Source: Dicaeum eximium (taxonomy: Eukaryota; Chordata; Aves; Passeriformes; Dicaeidae). From it: DNA of 64,000 bases. Position numbers and translations under genes: made by a program. Location of the stretch: positions 1,736,218 through 1,800,217 of the forward strand of contig VWZP01009169.1 of assembly GCA_013396995.1 (NCBI GenBank), written 5' to 3'. The notes beneath the pieces were generated by a model. That model was not told the DNA's origin and did no database searches. It was given only the letters and a program-made list of their open reading frames with translations. Shown one piece after another: positions 49,172 through 62,400 of this stretch (its first letter is position 1; each line of letters begins with the position of its first letter).

Positions 49172-50392
49172 CTGAAAAACACCACACCAGTCACCATCAT
49201 TTCTTCTCCCAGCTTACAGGGACTCATTCTCATTCAGATGGTGGCAGCTCAGCTACTATTCCTCCCCAGATCAAGGGAAGAACCCCAGATCTGTGTAGAG
49301 ATCACAGCACAGAGAGCTCCTCATCTCCCAGCTCAGCCTGTATTCTAGCCCAGACAACTGTAACATCATCACCCCAGACACAGCCAAACCAGCCCTGACA
49401 CTGCCCATTGTGTGGCTGGCCAGTGCCCTTTTGCTAGGATCTGATCCTGTTCCAGCCTGATCTAGTTTCTTTGCATGTGGGTCCACAAGCAAAGGTGTGA
49501 TCTTAGGTGTCTTTATGCAATTATAGAATAAAAAGAGACACTGGCCTAAACCAAAGCCTGAGGGACAGGGTCTTGATTTAGCACTGTGAATGGATGCAGA
49601 AATCTACAAAGCACCCTCAGCTGTCTGGTTGGGTGAAGAGGGAACAAAGAGACACTTCCAGTCTCTTTTACCCAACTAAATCTACAACAGCAACAGGAGT
49701 CTGCACAGTATGCTTAAGAGAGCATTCGCCACTGCCTCCTTCAGCCTGTACCAAATGTTGGCAGCAACATGTTTCCGTGCAGAAAAACACTGATTATCTC
49801 CTTGTGTCTCTTCATCAAATATCCCAACAGCCACCCCATGTCTTCCTGTGGAGGGGAGTAACCACAGCTAAGCACAGGAGGGGTTGATTTCCTTGTGTGC
49901 AAACAGACTGCCCAGGAGGGAATCCTACCATGGGCAACAGTTCTGTGAGTCATTCCACTCTTCTGCCTGGCAACCATAGCATAGACATCTCAAGGCAAAC
50001 TTTGTCTTTCAAGCTTGCTTCCAGCATGGAAATGGTGGGTCTAATCACACAATATGAACCCAACAACCTAGCCTGAAAAAAAATTATCTCGGTGCACTAA
50101 GGTGGCAGTGACATCTCTTTTGAGCTGCTCAGTGCAACACTCCTGCTGTGCCCGGTTCTCCAGGGAAGGAAGAGGCTGGCAGCAGGGCCTCCCTGTGGTG
50201 GGAGCCTTCACACACCAGACGCTAAGAGGCAGCACAGTCCCGGGTAAAAGTGGAATGAGCTGCCTGGACACCAGCCTCAGAGGCAGCCCAGAGCACAATC
50301 ACACACATAAACAGTAATAAGGGAAACAAAATCAAAGGTAGTGATCCCTAATTATTGCTGCTTTGGGATCAGCTCTGTTCTGATCAGCTCCT

Positions 50393-50410
50393 GTTAATGA
50401 GCTCATTAAC
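50393..50410. repeat. Perfect 18-bp palindrome
   Basis: GTTAATGAGCTCATTAAC reads the same on both strands. The half-sites GTTAAT/ATTAAC resemble HNF1 half-sites but with wider spacing than the HNF1 consensus. It lies in the inferred CCDC167 intron 1. Confidence 0.6.
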
Positions 50411-53400
50411 AATCTCACACCTTCTGCTCAGGAAAAGCACGCAAGCATTATAACTAAGCAGGACAGGAGAGAAGAGGCTTGACATAAAGCAGACCATGAA
50501 AAGAAGTTTAACCAGTCAGTTAAACTGAAAGTCTGGAAGGAGCACAGCAGAGCTGGGGAGGGGGACATATAACAAATAAATCTTTGATTTATCAGATATC
50601 AAGTTCAAAATCCTGGGTTATTATGCAACTCTGCCAGTGCTCAAGATGCCAAAACTCCCCAGAGGCACATGCGCAGCCTCCTGAGCCCCAGGAGACCACC
50701 AAGGCATATCACCTGATCCCAAAGTTCAGGGAGCAGCACTTCCCTGTTTGGCAGTGGTTGGGTTTGCCTGGATGATTGTCCTCCATTTCCAGCTGTGCCA
50801 GTTAAGAATGTTAACTGCAGCTGCTCATCACCATGCCATCCACTACAACTCAGTCAGCATGATGCATTGCCCCAGTCTGCTTCAGGGCCAAGAAAGGACT
50901 TCATCCAGGGCAGCTCTGACCACACTTATCAGCAAGTTAATTTAATAGCACAGTGCGGTACAGCAGAGCTAGGGTGTTGGTCCAGTCAAATTTAAGAATT
51001 ACCATCTCCCTCACCAGTTCCTACCCTTTGCAAATGGCTGTTTCTGCTCCTTAGCTGTTGGAAACCCTTATGTGCACACGCGGGAAAAGATGCTTCAGCA
51101 CGCGTTACCTGGCTCCTCCTTAGCCTGTTAAATTATTACAGTGCACCATGGCTTCTCTGGAAATACATTTTAAAATAATGCTAAATAATACATTAAAGAA
51201 TTAATGAGAGCTTTAGTTAGTCAGCTGCCAAGCCCACCACTAAATTATCCATGCTACTGCACTCCAATCCTCTCCTCCATGCCTGCTCCTCCTAGCTGGC
51301 AGTCGCTCTCACTAGTACATTCCCTGCCCATACTTCCCTCATTTCATGAGACTTAGCAAGAGTATATTCTGCCCAACTTTGCTTTTACTTTCTGCTGACT
51401 AAAAATCTCCAGATTCCACATAACACTTTAAAGTTTCAACTGGTTTTACTGCTCTTAAATCAAAACCCCAGCTTGGGTCCCCTGCTGGAGAGCAGTAATT
51501 TGCTAATAAACCACATGCCCCAGAACTGCACCATCAGCTGTGCTGAGCTGGGGGCACAAGGGATAAAAAAAAAACCCAAGCAAGGAAGGAGGAACAGATT
51601 GCTGAATGAACAAAATACTTTTCTTTCAGAATCTCACTACGTTTCTTCTGGCGAGCCTGGGTTATTAGGGGTTATAAGAAAGGACAAGAGTAGGGATTCA
51701 CAGATGTTATCTGTGAATCTGTGCCTCAGTTTCCCCACTTATAAATTAAGACAATATAATCTGCCTTCTGAAAGCAGCTCATTTGAGTAAGAAGTCTCAT
51801 ACACCAACCCAAACTATGGGCAGAGCACTACCATGATATGCCAATGCCATTGCCTTCCTTGGCATTTAGGATCTGCTCCTAAAAGCCAGGAGTCTCTCGG
51901 CGACTCAGTCATCCAAGTAACTCTTCACTGCAGAACAAAAGAAAGACAGAAACAGAAAATAAGCACAGGGAGAAATATCATAGTAATGCCTGGGAACTAC
52001 AGATTACTCTCTGGGCTGCTGAGGAAACTCCTGGGCGGGGGCATAGTCTGTAAAATTGTAGCACAAGAAAATCTGTAGAGCTTTGCCATAATTCCCTGCT
52101 GCAGCTAGCTCTCCATGAGAGCAATCCTAGAAGCAGGTGCTCACCTGAGCTTGCTGTGGATGGAAAGCTTTCCCTCCTACTAAATAATACATGAGGTTAG
52201 TTGGGGTACCTACCTGGGCACACTGGAAACCCACAGGAAAAGAAAGAGCCAAGCTCTCTTAACTGAACCACCCCTGCACTTCACACTGCCTTATCTCTTT
52301 AGTGGCAGTCTCAGCACAGTGCCTCCTAAGTTGCAAAGATGAACCTTTCCTCCTTTTAGCTCTCCTTTCTTTGAAGGGGATCCTCTGGGACAGAGATGAA
52401 ATGCAGCAAGCAGAAAGTTCACATGACAGCTCCTCAGGCTGACACAGATGGTAGCAAGGACACAGGATTTCACTCATAGCAACATCTTTAAGTAGTTCCA
52501 GTTAAAAAGGGAGAGTGAAATGAACATGTGCTTCACATCCAGGTAGCAGATCTGGGCACGCAGAGCTGCCCTTCTGAAGCTCCTCAGGAGACACTCCAGA
52601 AAATCAAGTCCCAGCAGCTTTGGATGCACACAGGGATTTAGGACTAGATGCCTTCTTTGCTCCACAGGTATGACAAGGCATTCAGCTATTTTTGCTCAAT
52701 TCCGGCAACACTTGCTCATGATCTGGAAACCTTTTTAAACTAGAGAAACCTGGAATGGATTTCAATCCAAATTGACTTACATGCTTATTACAAATTCCAT
52801 TTGTTGGGACCATCTTGGGCAGAGAGCTCAAAATGGTTCACATAAAGGCAGAGACAGAGAAGTGAAAAAGAAGCAGCTTTGCTTATAGAATTGAGCTGGA
52901 TCCCATTTAATAAATTTTGTAGCAAATTAATGAAAGCTTTCTTTCCAGCAGAAAGGCTAAAAGCGCTTTTCAAGAATTGGCATCCACCCTCTGCTTTTAT
53001 GAGTTCCCTAATTAAGATACTGGCAAAGAGCCATATCACACATACGTTGACATCCAACAGCATTAGGTAATGAGGTTTTCATCTTCTGACCCTCATAAAA
53101 CAGATCAAAGCCAACTGAAGAGGTGGGGGCAAGGAAAAAAACCCTTCCCTGAGCAGTCTTTACATGCCTTGTCACCTGCCAGCACACTTGAGCTGTTCTT
53201 TCACAGAAGAATTAATGGTTCTTGCCACAAAGAAGGTTTCTTCCACAAATTTGGCTGGATTATTAAAATCAGTCCAGCAGAGACAAGTTTTGTTTAAATT
53301 CAAGTGCTACCTTGCTGTTCATGGACACAATTCCATTTTCTCCATGCTCTTGGAATCATTTTGCACGCTGGAAAATAATTTCACAGACATTCCGCCCACA

Positions 53401-55274
53401 GCATGCTTGGAAATACTGACCAGACAAGCTATTCACAGCAGAGGATAATCCACCAGCAAAGTCTAAGATGACTCCTGCAGAACAACCCTGTGTGTTGCTA
53501 AAGGAGGAAAGGCTGGATCCTACCTACACCTCCTCCTTCAGCTTTGCAGGGACCATCTCGTCCGTCAGCGCATCCTGCCTCAGTCCAGACCAGCGGCTTT
53601 GCAGGACCGCACACAGACGTGACCACAGAGCACGTGAGCCTGATTTTCAAAAACTTCTGCAGGAACAGCTTTACTGAGCATGAACTGTGTTGGCTTTTTC
53701 CCTATTGTTTATGTTCTTTCATAGACACTGGTCAGCCATTGCCCTGTCAGAAGCAGCAACACATGTAACAATGCTTTCTAAAAACACACACACCTGGCAT
53801 TTTGCTGCCCAGGCACTGCCTTTAATTTAATGCACTTTTCTACTTCTCTGATTTTTTTTGTTTCAGTTGTTGCCCGAGCCACAAGTATATTTTTAATGGT
53901 TACAGTATCCTTTGGCAAGAAGTTTCACAGCAGGTTATGGGAAGAACCAACCCCTCCTGTTTGTTCTGAGCTTGTCAGGTGCTGGTTTCATTTGACAGCC
54001 CTAACTTTGTATTGACAGCCCATGTTCATTCTTTGTTTATAGCTACCAATAGCATGCAGAGGATATAGACTTATATTGGGTCCCTTGCAGTCACGTTTTC
54101 CAGCTTAAAAGGACTTGGAATGCTTGGTAGTTTCTCCCTTAGAAGTTCTCCACACCTTTGGTCACTCTCTTGAGTTATTTCCCTTTTCACTATTTTGGTT
54201 TAAAATGGACCAGCCTTGCCAGTTTCATTTTCCTGATGAGTTTCTCAAGCAAGTCCTATGCAGCTCAGCATTGTCAACAGGGCTGCCTGTCAAAAGACTA
54301 GAGCTATATCAAAGGAGTGGCATGAATTTAAACCAACACAACATTATGGAGACCCATTTATATCTATTTAAGCCAGATCATATCAATTACATCTGTAATT
54401 TGTAAGTGCAAGCTAATCTTATAAGTGTCCATATAGAAAATTGCATTCATTTAGCATCATGACTTCAGTTAAACAAGCATGACTCTGCCTAGATGAGGCC
54501 TTTCAAAGCTAGTCATGCATCACATCATATTAAGACTCATTTGAAAAGTTTTCTTTACAATCATAACAGCTCAGAAAGTAATACTGAACAGAAGAAGTTT
54601 AAATTATGAATCAAGTATCTTGGTTGTCATGCAAACTGAAACACAGCCCTCTCTTCTTCTGGCTTAAAGGGATTTTTTTTCTTCCTCCCTAACCTCTCTT
54701 CAGTAGTTTTCTCATCACTACAAGTGGAAATAATTTTATCTTCTAGTAGCATCTTTGCACAGAGATTTTCACCTATAATGCACAAAAAAAAAGAGAGTAG
54801 TTCTACAATCCTTTCAAAACTAGCAGGTTACATCATGAAAACTTCTTTAAAAAACCCCAAAACTTAATCTAAAGCTACTACAAGTCCTCAAACGCTTCAC
54901 AGGAATTTTCTGTGGCAGCTAAAATCAGTCCCCTTTCATTCTGTGAACAGCAGGTCTCTAACATGCTGAGCTATTTTGCCACCTCTCTTTTTGTAAAGTA
55001 GGCCCTACCATCTCAACTTTTCTTGTCTGCCACTTCTCAAAATGCAACCACAAAAAACAAAATCACTGTTCAATTCTCTCTGGTAGGCTCACCAAAGGAA
55101 GCTTGGACAGTCAGCATACCCCTCTGCACCCCTTTTTGGTGGTTATATTTGGGTTACAGTGCCCAGAACTGTGTTTCTCTAATTAAAGCCTAACCAATGA
55201 AACACACCAGAAAACCATAAACCAAACTCCCATTCCACACAGCAGGATGAGATACATAAAAAAATACATAAAAA

Positions 55275-55595
55275 ATATCTTAAAGGTGGGTGTGAAGAGG
55301 CTGGTGCCAAACTCTTTTCAGTGGTCCCCAGTGATGGTATGAAGAGCAGTGCCCATAAACTAAACCACAGCAAGTTCCACCTCAATGTGAGGAAAAACTT
55401 TTTTACACTGAAGGTGGCAGAGCACTGGAACTGGGCTGCTGAGGCAGGCTGTGGGGTTCCCTTCTCTGGAGACGTTCAAAATCTACCTGGTCATGTTTCT
55501 GTGTGATCTGCTCTAGGTGACCCTGCCCTGGCAGGGGAATTGGATGAGATGATATCCAGAGGTCCTTTCCAGCCCTAAGGATTCTGTGACACTCA
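55275..55595 (+). mobile_element. CR1 LINE 3' portion, sense
   Basis: Recognisable CR1 text: 'gccaaactcttttcagtgg', 'agttccacctcaatgtgagg', 'tggcagagcactggaac', 'ctttccagccctaaggattc', 'tgtgac'. Truncated at its 5' end. Confidence 0.9.
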
Positions 55596-55964
55596 CCTTT
55601 ATGTTACTAGCTGATGACACATATATGACACGCCCTGCCGTTTCCCTGGCCTTTCCATTCTGGTTACCTTGGTCTGTTGTGCAAGTGCTCACCTGAAAAG
55701 ACTACAGGGCAGAGAGGTGACCAGTGAGATTCAATGAATGAATTCTGCCCCATTTCAGCCATTTGTGAGGAACATTCAGGATTTGCTGTCCCCACAGTAT
55801 CCAAACCCACAGACTCGGACTTGAACAGACTTGAGCCCAGACAGCACCGTTCAGTGCAGGAGCCAGAAAGACACATGCTTCGGAGACACCTTAACGACAC
55901 AACTCTGTTAACAGAAAGACAAAGCTTCACACAGCTCACCAGCAGCCCTCCTGCCACCCAGGAG

Positions 55965-56070
55965 ATCCCAGAATGGGTAAGGTTTGAAGGGACCACAGGG
56001 GGTCATCTCCTCCAACCTCCCTGCCCAAGAAGAGTCATCCTCAAGCTCATGGCAATACAAGTACAGTCTC
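55965..56070 (-). mobile_element. Short CR1 fragment, antisense
   Basis: The plus strand reads 'cccagaatgggtaaggtt', 'gaagggaccacaggggg' and 'catctcctccaacctcc', the reverse complement of a CR1 3' end. About 100 bp only. Confidence 0.7.
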
Positions 56071-56199
56071 CAGCGAGGGAGAGAGAGACAAAACACTCAC
56101 GCACAATGAAAAGGCACCTTTAGAAGGGAGACATCCTCTTAAAACCCAGCCTTTCTCCTCGCTGTGATTTACAGGCCCCTCACACGCTGGTTTACCACC

Positions 56200-56560
56200 G
56201 GGCTCCTCTCAAGAAGCAGCAGCACACTGCTGACTTCCAGCGCCGCACGCACACAATGGGCTGGCGGACACGGCCCGCCGCAGCACCCCCACGGGCACAC
56301 ACACCCACGGCACTGCCTCAAGGGCTTGGCAGGAGCAAGGACACCGCACGCCGTNGGGCGCCATTGCGGGGAGGGCGCCGCCGGTCCCGGGCCTGAGCCT
56401 GGCCCTGCGGGCCCGCTCGGCGTCCTTCCGACACTGCCGAGGGCGAGCGGCAGCCACAGCGGTGCCTCCCGCGTTGTGCTGGCGCTGCCCGCATCCTGCT
56501 CTGCCTTCTGCAGCGGTAGCGGATGAGGGATGGCTGGGGGAGAACCAGCAGGCTGGGAAG
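56200..56560 (-). promoter_or_regulatory. CCDC167: CpG island, probable CCDC167 promoter and first exon site
   Basis: GC- and CpG-rich sequence, the only such island downstream of CMTR1, placed where the 5' end of the minus-strand gene CCDC167 should be. A one-base N at 56355 interrupts it. Just before the N, in minus-strand direction, is an ATG in good context (CCCGCAATGGCGCC). The missing exon 1 may have been lost in this gap. Minus-strand open frames of 150-175 codons here come from the high GC content. Confidence 0.6.
56355..56355. other. Assembly gap marker (single N) in CpG island
   Basis: A lone N inside GC-rich sequence, like the one at 14630. True missing length is unknown. Confidence 0.9.
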
Positions 56561-56814
56561 CTGAGGTGGGACTTGTTGGTCATGCCTGGTCCTGCCTCTG
56601 CACCCCTCAGAGACGCCGGCTCCCTCGGGTGCTGTCTGGGTAGATCCGAAGTGATCAGTTGGTTTTCCCGCAAGTGGAGCCAGGTGTTTTTGGCCACTGC
56701 AGACCAGGTTTTGTAGTGCCCGCGGTCGGGGGTCACTCAGGAAGAAGGCAACCTTGGAAACGCAAAGCAAACCCAGAACGGCTGCTTTGCGGCTTGTTGG
56801 GATAAATGAGAAAA

Positions 56815-57022
56815 TTTTTGGACATCAGGAGGAATTTCTTCACTGAAAGGGTTGTCAAACATTGGAACAGGCTGCCCAGGGAGGTGGTGAACTCACCATC
56901 CCTGGAGGTGTTTAGGAAAACATGATGTGGAGCACAGTGTCATGGTCTAGTTGACGTGGTGGTACTTCATCACAGGTTGGACTCAGAGGGCTTTTCCAAC
57001 CTAATTGATTCTGTGATTGTCT
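56815..57022 (+). mobile_element. CR1 LINE 3' end, sense
   Basis: CR1 phrases 'ggacatcaggaggaatttc', 'ttggaacaggctgcccag', 'catccctggaggtgttta', 'cttttccaacctaattgat' and a terminal 'tctgtgatt'. Lies just beyond the CpG island. Confidence 0.92.
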
Positions 57023-58265
57023 TACTCAGATTCTCTTTGGGGCTTCCTGCTCAAACGCTCGTGTTGTGCTAAAGCAGCTGAGGATAAGCTGGCTGTGTGA
57101 TCTACCTGGACATAGCACTTTGTGCATGCCAGCTAGCTCACTGCAAGATGCTAATCGTGATGTTACATATGCATGACAACACTTGTTCTGACCAAGAAAG
57201 CTTTTTATGAAACACTGCTATCTTGTATTTAAAAAAAAAAAAGCAACACGAGTGAAATGTATCTGTCTTCAGGGTAGGACATGGCTGCTACATGACAGAG
57301 AGCAACAGTGCTTTTTGTTGGCAAAAAAAGGAAGGCTGGGCAGCAGCAACATTTATTAGACAGACAAACTGAATTTTCATTTTGAGTAAATACCCTCTGC
57401 TGACTGAAATTTTGCTAGAATAGCGGGAGTGCAGATGCTTGTCACACAAACAGTGATAATACTGATACCTAATTAGTGTATTTCATTTTTCTTTCAAACA
57501 CCCCCCCATTCCTTCATTTTTACTGTGTGAGATGGCATGTGTTGGTAACAGCATCACTCTCATTTTATGCCTGGAGAAAAAATGAGGGACAACTGTACTC
57601 TCCTTTCTTGACTCTATGCAACAGAGTCTATACTTCTGAACCCAAAGGAGCCAGAGCTCCCACCTCCAAGCTGAGACACTGTGAGATAACTGCTTTCCCA
57701 GCAGAAGCAGCTAGTCAGAAGGCAGTAAAGAAGCTGAGTAGGACCCAGCCAGCAGTCCTGGGGAAGCACAGCATCAGGGGGAGGGAGAAAATGAAGAAGT
57801 GGGAGAATGTTATTTTTTTCCACTCTTAGACAGAAGACTTGATTAGTGAGTGTAAATACAATCTAAAAATGCATAGAGGTTTGAAGAAACCCATCTGTTA
57901 TGGTTTACAATGGGCTGAAATAGCCATTAGTTCTACAGAAAGCATTTTCTCCTTCACAAAGGTGAGTATTGATTCAGGGGAGGACTGTCAATTCTCACAC
58001 ACACTTCTCCACAGAGAGACAAACATACACCATTTTGCGGGCAGATGACTGTGACCTTTGTTGTCACATCTTTTGGGAAGCCAGAAAATGGGAACTGGTT
58101 CCTCCCTCACAAGCAAGCCACAAGCATTCCCACCATTGCAAGCAGCAGTTTTCAATTAGTGTATTACTCCTCCTGGCACTCCTAAATCCATCAAGCTCAT
58201 AACCTTATTATGCCTGTTACCTGATCTTGTGTCTCCTGGTTCTGCCCTCAGCTGACACCTTTTCT
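57023..58265. other. Intergenic, nothing recognised
   Basis: AT-rich sequence with an A-run near 57,230. The 117-codon plus-strand frame at 57476-57829 shows no known domain and is considered chance. Confidence 0.5.
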
Positions 58266-58351
58266 CCATCCATCCATCCATCCATCCATCCATCCATCCA
58301 TCCATCCATCCATCCATCCATCCATCCATCCATCCATCCATCCATCCATCC
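58266..58351. repeat. (CCAT)n microsatellite
   Basis: About 21 uninterrupted tetranucleotide copies over 86 bp. Reading frames through it (Met-Asp-Gly-Trp or Ile-His-Pro-Ser repeats) are artefacts of the repeat. Confidence 0.98.
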
Positions 58352-58924
58352 CTATTATGTCTTCATTTCATGTGTAACATCATTCATGTCATCTACATGT
58401 CAATGCAAGAAAGAAAAGCTTCCTTCTCCTCTGCAAGTTTATTGTATTTTTCTTCTTGAAACCTGAAGAACAGATCTGGAAGTTTTTCACATGTAATGAC
58501 ATCAGCTTCTGTGTTTTAGAATATTCATAGACATGAGTAGGAATTTGAGCTGCTCCATATCAAGCAGCTGCTACTGTCAACATGCATACCTAAGCTGGAA
58601 ATCAAAAGTTTTTAGCTTTGAGAGCAGTCATATTATGACTGGAACACACCTCCTGCCAGAAAGGTGGGAGGAGAAGAATGAAATAGTTTTTAGTAGGCTC
58701 TGGAATGGGATGATCTAACAGAAAGCCTGCAAGAGGGAGGTGCAGGATGTGATGATGTACAGGTGGGCACCAAATAACATATCCAGTAATGAGACTGGAT
58801 ATGGTACTGGTGAGACCCTGCTTGGTGTCCCTGGTTATGCTGTCCCTACTGCATCCTTGCAGCTGTTATAGATCCACATTATAATATTGGCTTTTCACAA
58901 ATATTAAAACGGATGCTCTATGTG

Positions 58925-59473
58925 TAATGTTAAAGTAACTTTGCTATAGAGATATAGTTTTTATTTCTGTTATTAAATAAACCTAGACATAGTAGTGAAA
59001 TAGCTGATATAGTTATGCTTGTGGTAATTGAACTGCCTGCTTGGTTGGGATAATATCCAATGAGCATATGATGAGGACCCCTGCTACTGATATGCCAACT
59101 CTCACCACCTGCCATTGGTAGAAAGTATGGACCAAAGCCCAAAACTGGAGGTGATGATAAGAATGGACTAAAAGCACAGCCAAGAAATATAGATGCTCTA
59201 AAAAGGCGGAGGGAGGAGGAGCCATGCTAAACAGTTCTTGGAACATGTAAACTAATTTGGGGGAAAGTTTAAATATGCATAATTTTTTAATGAATATGCA
59301 ACAGGCTCATCCGATAGAAATAGTATATAAAGGGTGTTTCCAAACTAGCAGGTGTCCTCTTGGCTGAATGCCAAGCACCCGGCCTTTAAAAACTTTGCTT
59401 TATTGTCTTTGTCTCCTATTGTCCTTTATTAAACTTTTAAATTTTACCAGGAGAGTGAACCTCATTTTTCACA
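58925..59473 (+). mobile_element. LTR-like endogenous retrovirus element
   Basis: About 550 bp from TGTAATG to TTTTTCACA, with an internal TATA box (TATATAA at 59324-59330) and an ATTAAA signal at 59428-59433, in the order expected for U3-R-U5 of an LTR on the plus strand. The ending resembles LTR repeats I associate with songbird genomes. I did not find a clear target-site duplication, so the ends are approximate. A frame starting MSDKVILETKST follows at 59482 but shows no retroviral domain I recognise. Confidence 0.55.
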
Positions 59474-62400
59474 CTGCCAAAATGAGTGACAAAGTGATAT
59501 TAGAAACTAAAAGTACGCAAGTGTCAGCCTTAAAGGAACATTCAGGAGACACTGCACCTATGTGTCCAGAGGCAGGATCAGATACACTGACACCACTCAA
59601 GCAAGTGTTTGCCATACCTATGCTTAACACACCAGGAATGCTACCACCTCCTCAGCACCACTTACACTGCTCATTGACTGGCAGCAGGGAAGGTTTGCCT
59701 CTTCTCTGTAACCAAACTGGGCTTGTTGCATGTTAACCTATTCTCAGCACACATGGCGAGCAGTTGATCAGAATCTCCTAACAACCTTATGTATTTGAGG
59801 TTCCTTATCACATGCCCTCTTCTGTTTCCTTCCTGTTAGACTCAGTCCTCTTCTTTCAATCATATGCATTTTGCACCTCTTATACTGTTTGTTACCTTTC
59901 TCCCATCCAAACATAGACTAATGCTATCTAACTTGGGTGTATTGAGAAAGCAAAAAAAAAATCCCCTTTGTCTTATAGGCAGTGTGCCCTACTAATGCAG
60001 CCAAGAAGGAAATTTGTCTTTTAATGCAGTACTTTTACAATGACAATTCATATTTGGTTCACAGCTGTGTAATTCCTCAATGTTTCCTAAGTGCTGAAGT
60101 CTAGGTAGGTGTTGCCCATTTCTTTATTGGTGCATTTAATTTCTTCCCCTTCTCAGTTCAGTATTTTGCACCAGTTTTATGAAATTTTAGCTGGCTGAAT
60201 GTGAGCTATTTCTCCAATTTCCCAAAATCTTTTTTTCCCCTGTTGCGTCTTCTGTCTTGCATGATCTTCCAGACTCAAGGCCAGCAATGCATTTGATAAA
60301 CATACTTTAACTGATTATCCAAGTCACTGGGGAAACCAGTTGATCGATCTGTTCTTTGTAAGTCATCCTGATCTGATAACAAACTACTGATAAGTAGTTT
60401 CAGAGTGCATACCTGTGACAAATATTGTTTCAAAAAGACTTACTACACATCAGGATAGCCTGCATTGCCGGGCTTGTTCTTTCTACTATTTCAGTCACTG
60501 TGACAAAGAAAGCTAAACAGTTTACATGATTTGTTCTTGGCTTTTTCTCTGCTGGCTTTTTTGTATTACCTGATTATCTTTAAGTGATAACAAATTGATT
60601 ATTTAATAATTTTTTCCACATTTATTGAGGAGATGGGAAGGTAATGACTGAGGAATCAAAGTTTTCAGGAAGGTTAGAAACACTTGCTGATTTTTATCAG
60701 GGCAGTGTTGACTTTGAGGGTAATTTAATAGAACAGACACTAAGTCTTCACTAGTAATTAAATCTTTACTAGTAAATTAAGCAACATCAGGAAACGTTCC
60801 TAGAATACAAACTCAATCATCAGATTTAGGTGTGAGCACACCCCTGGCATGATTTTATTTGGTCTCACTAGGACTGTCCCAGACAATTTCCAGGCATGAT
60901 TTTGGAGTTACAGGCAGAGGACCATTCCCAATGGGCTGTTCAATGAGGTCATGGTTTCAGAGGTGAAGAGAGTTTAATAATATGGATGTGAGCCATTTGG
61001 TGCTAGTTTACAGGATGTATCTAGGACAATGTTCCTGGGCACTCCTGATTTACTACCTTCCTACCTCTTTTTGCATTCTCCATCTGCAAGATTCACTGTG
61101 CTTTGTAAGGACAAATGAATCAGTCCTCTGACAGGTCTGAGAGGAAGCTGAGGCTAGATATCTCACTTTATTGATGTGAGGCAGTATCTGACCCAATCTT
61201 CAGAGCAATGAAGTAGCTGGGCTAGCAATGAATCAGGGGCCTGACCTCTGACGCTTGGCTGTACCATAGGGAGCAGCCCTTTGTGTCCCAAGCACATCCT
61301 TCCCCAGCTCATTAGGGAATGTCTCAATGGACCACGGGACAGGAGGGGACCTTTCAGGAACCTTCTGAGAACAGGTGGGCCCAGCATAGTGAGTGTCCAG
61401 CTCTAGCCCAATGCTGTGTCTCCTCTCCCCTCCCAGCCCTGCTGTATCACATGCAGCTGGCCACTGAAGGGAGCACAGCTGGCCACAGAAGGAAGGAAAT
61501 CGCTGTGCTGTGTCAATGGAGAAGCCTCTCTGCAGGGAAAAGCAGAGGTGAGAGCAGGCAGAGTGAGCTGGCCTCTATCTGTATATTTGCACCTGGGACA
61601 TGATGTATACTAATCCCTGGGACATGAGGACTCCTAACACGTGGGAATAAGTTCTCTGGGGCAGAGGTTGTGTGTCAGCCTCCTGGGGGAAACAAAAACA
61701 AAGTGCAAATGAGGCAGACAACAAGCTGAGAGGTGCCAAACTGGGCTATGGAGCTTAATTATTCCCCCATTTCCCTCTTGTAGGACCAACCTATCAGTTC
61801 CTTGTCTTCTCCCCAAGCTCTATAAGCAGGATGAAATTGCCTCTTTGCAGTGATGGCCAGGGGACAAAAATTCCGGTGCAGACATGTCTGCCCCTACCAG
61901 CAAAGACAGTAGAACTAAATGCCACCAGGGAGCAGAAGAGGAACAAAAAGCACTGTTACATTTTAAGTGTCTGAAAGATGCTCCTGAAGTGTGAGGTGTT
62001 TTTTCCTTCTGGGAAGAAAAATATTGAGAATCCAATGGACTGGATCTTCAGTTTGTGTGCATAATTTTCTCTGCTTCCACCTTGATGGGCTTCATACAGA
62101 TTCTGGGAGCAGCTTGAGATGATAGTATTAATTAAATGAAATTAATCAAAACAACCTACCAGAGACAAAACTGGCATTGGTGAAATGCAGAGTTGGACCA
62201 AGAAGGGATTCTGTAGTTCAGGCTAATGCCTGCCCTCATCAATGGATTCTGTTTGGATGAAAGCCCGTGTCATATACAGCTTGGTCAAACATGAGGGGCT
62301 CTGAGGAGTTGTGTGCCTCATGCAAGATCACGTCTGTCCGTGCAGCGCAGTAATTGTGGTGGGAGCAGATGGAGTCCTGCTTTTCACAGAGCCAGGCACA

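Larger units (their letters stand above)
49172..56200 (-). other. CCDC167: CCDC167 first intron (inferred)
   Basis: If the first exon lies at the CpG island near 56.2-56.5 kb, this 7-kb stretch is intron 1. It contains a perfect 18-bp palindrome at 50393-50410 and two CR1 pieces near its far end (55.3-56.1 kb). I searched the minus strand for a Lys-rich start ending in a donor after an ALE-like codon set and found no convincing exon 1. Confidence 0.55.

Noticed and set aside
56238..56262. Possible CCDC167 exon 1 end reading Ala-Leu-Glu before gtcagc on the minus strand
   Set aside because: The residues and phase would fit the human junction, but gtcagc is a poor donor, no upstream in-frame ATG was found and the Lys-rich N-terminus is absent.
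56209..56736. 175- and 150-codon minus-strand ORFs over the CpG island
   Set aside because: GC-driven open frames crossing an N; sequence is unlike CCDC167 or any protein I know.
58156..58466. Frames of repeated Met-Asp-Gly-Trp or Ile-His-Pro-Ser
   Set aside because: Produced by the CCAT microsatellite.
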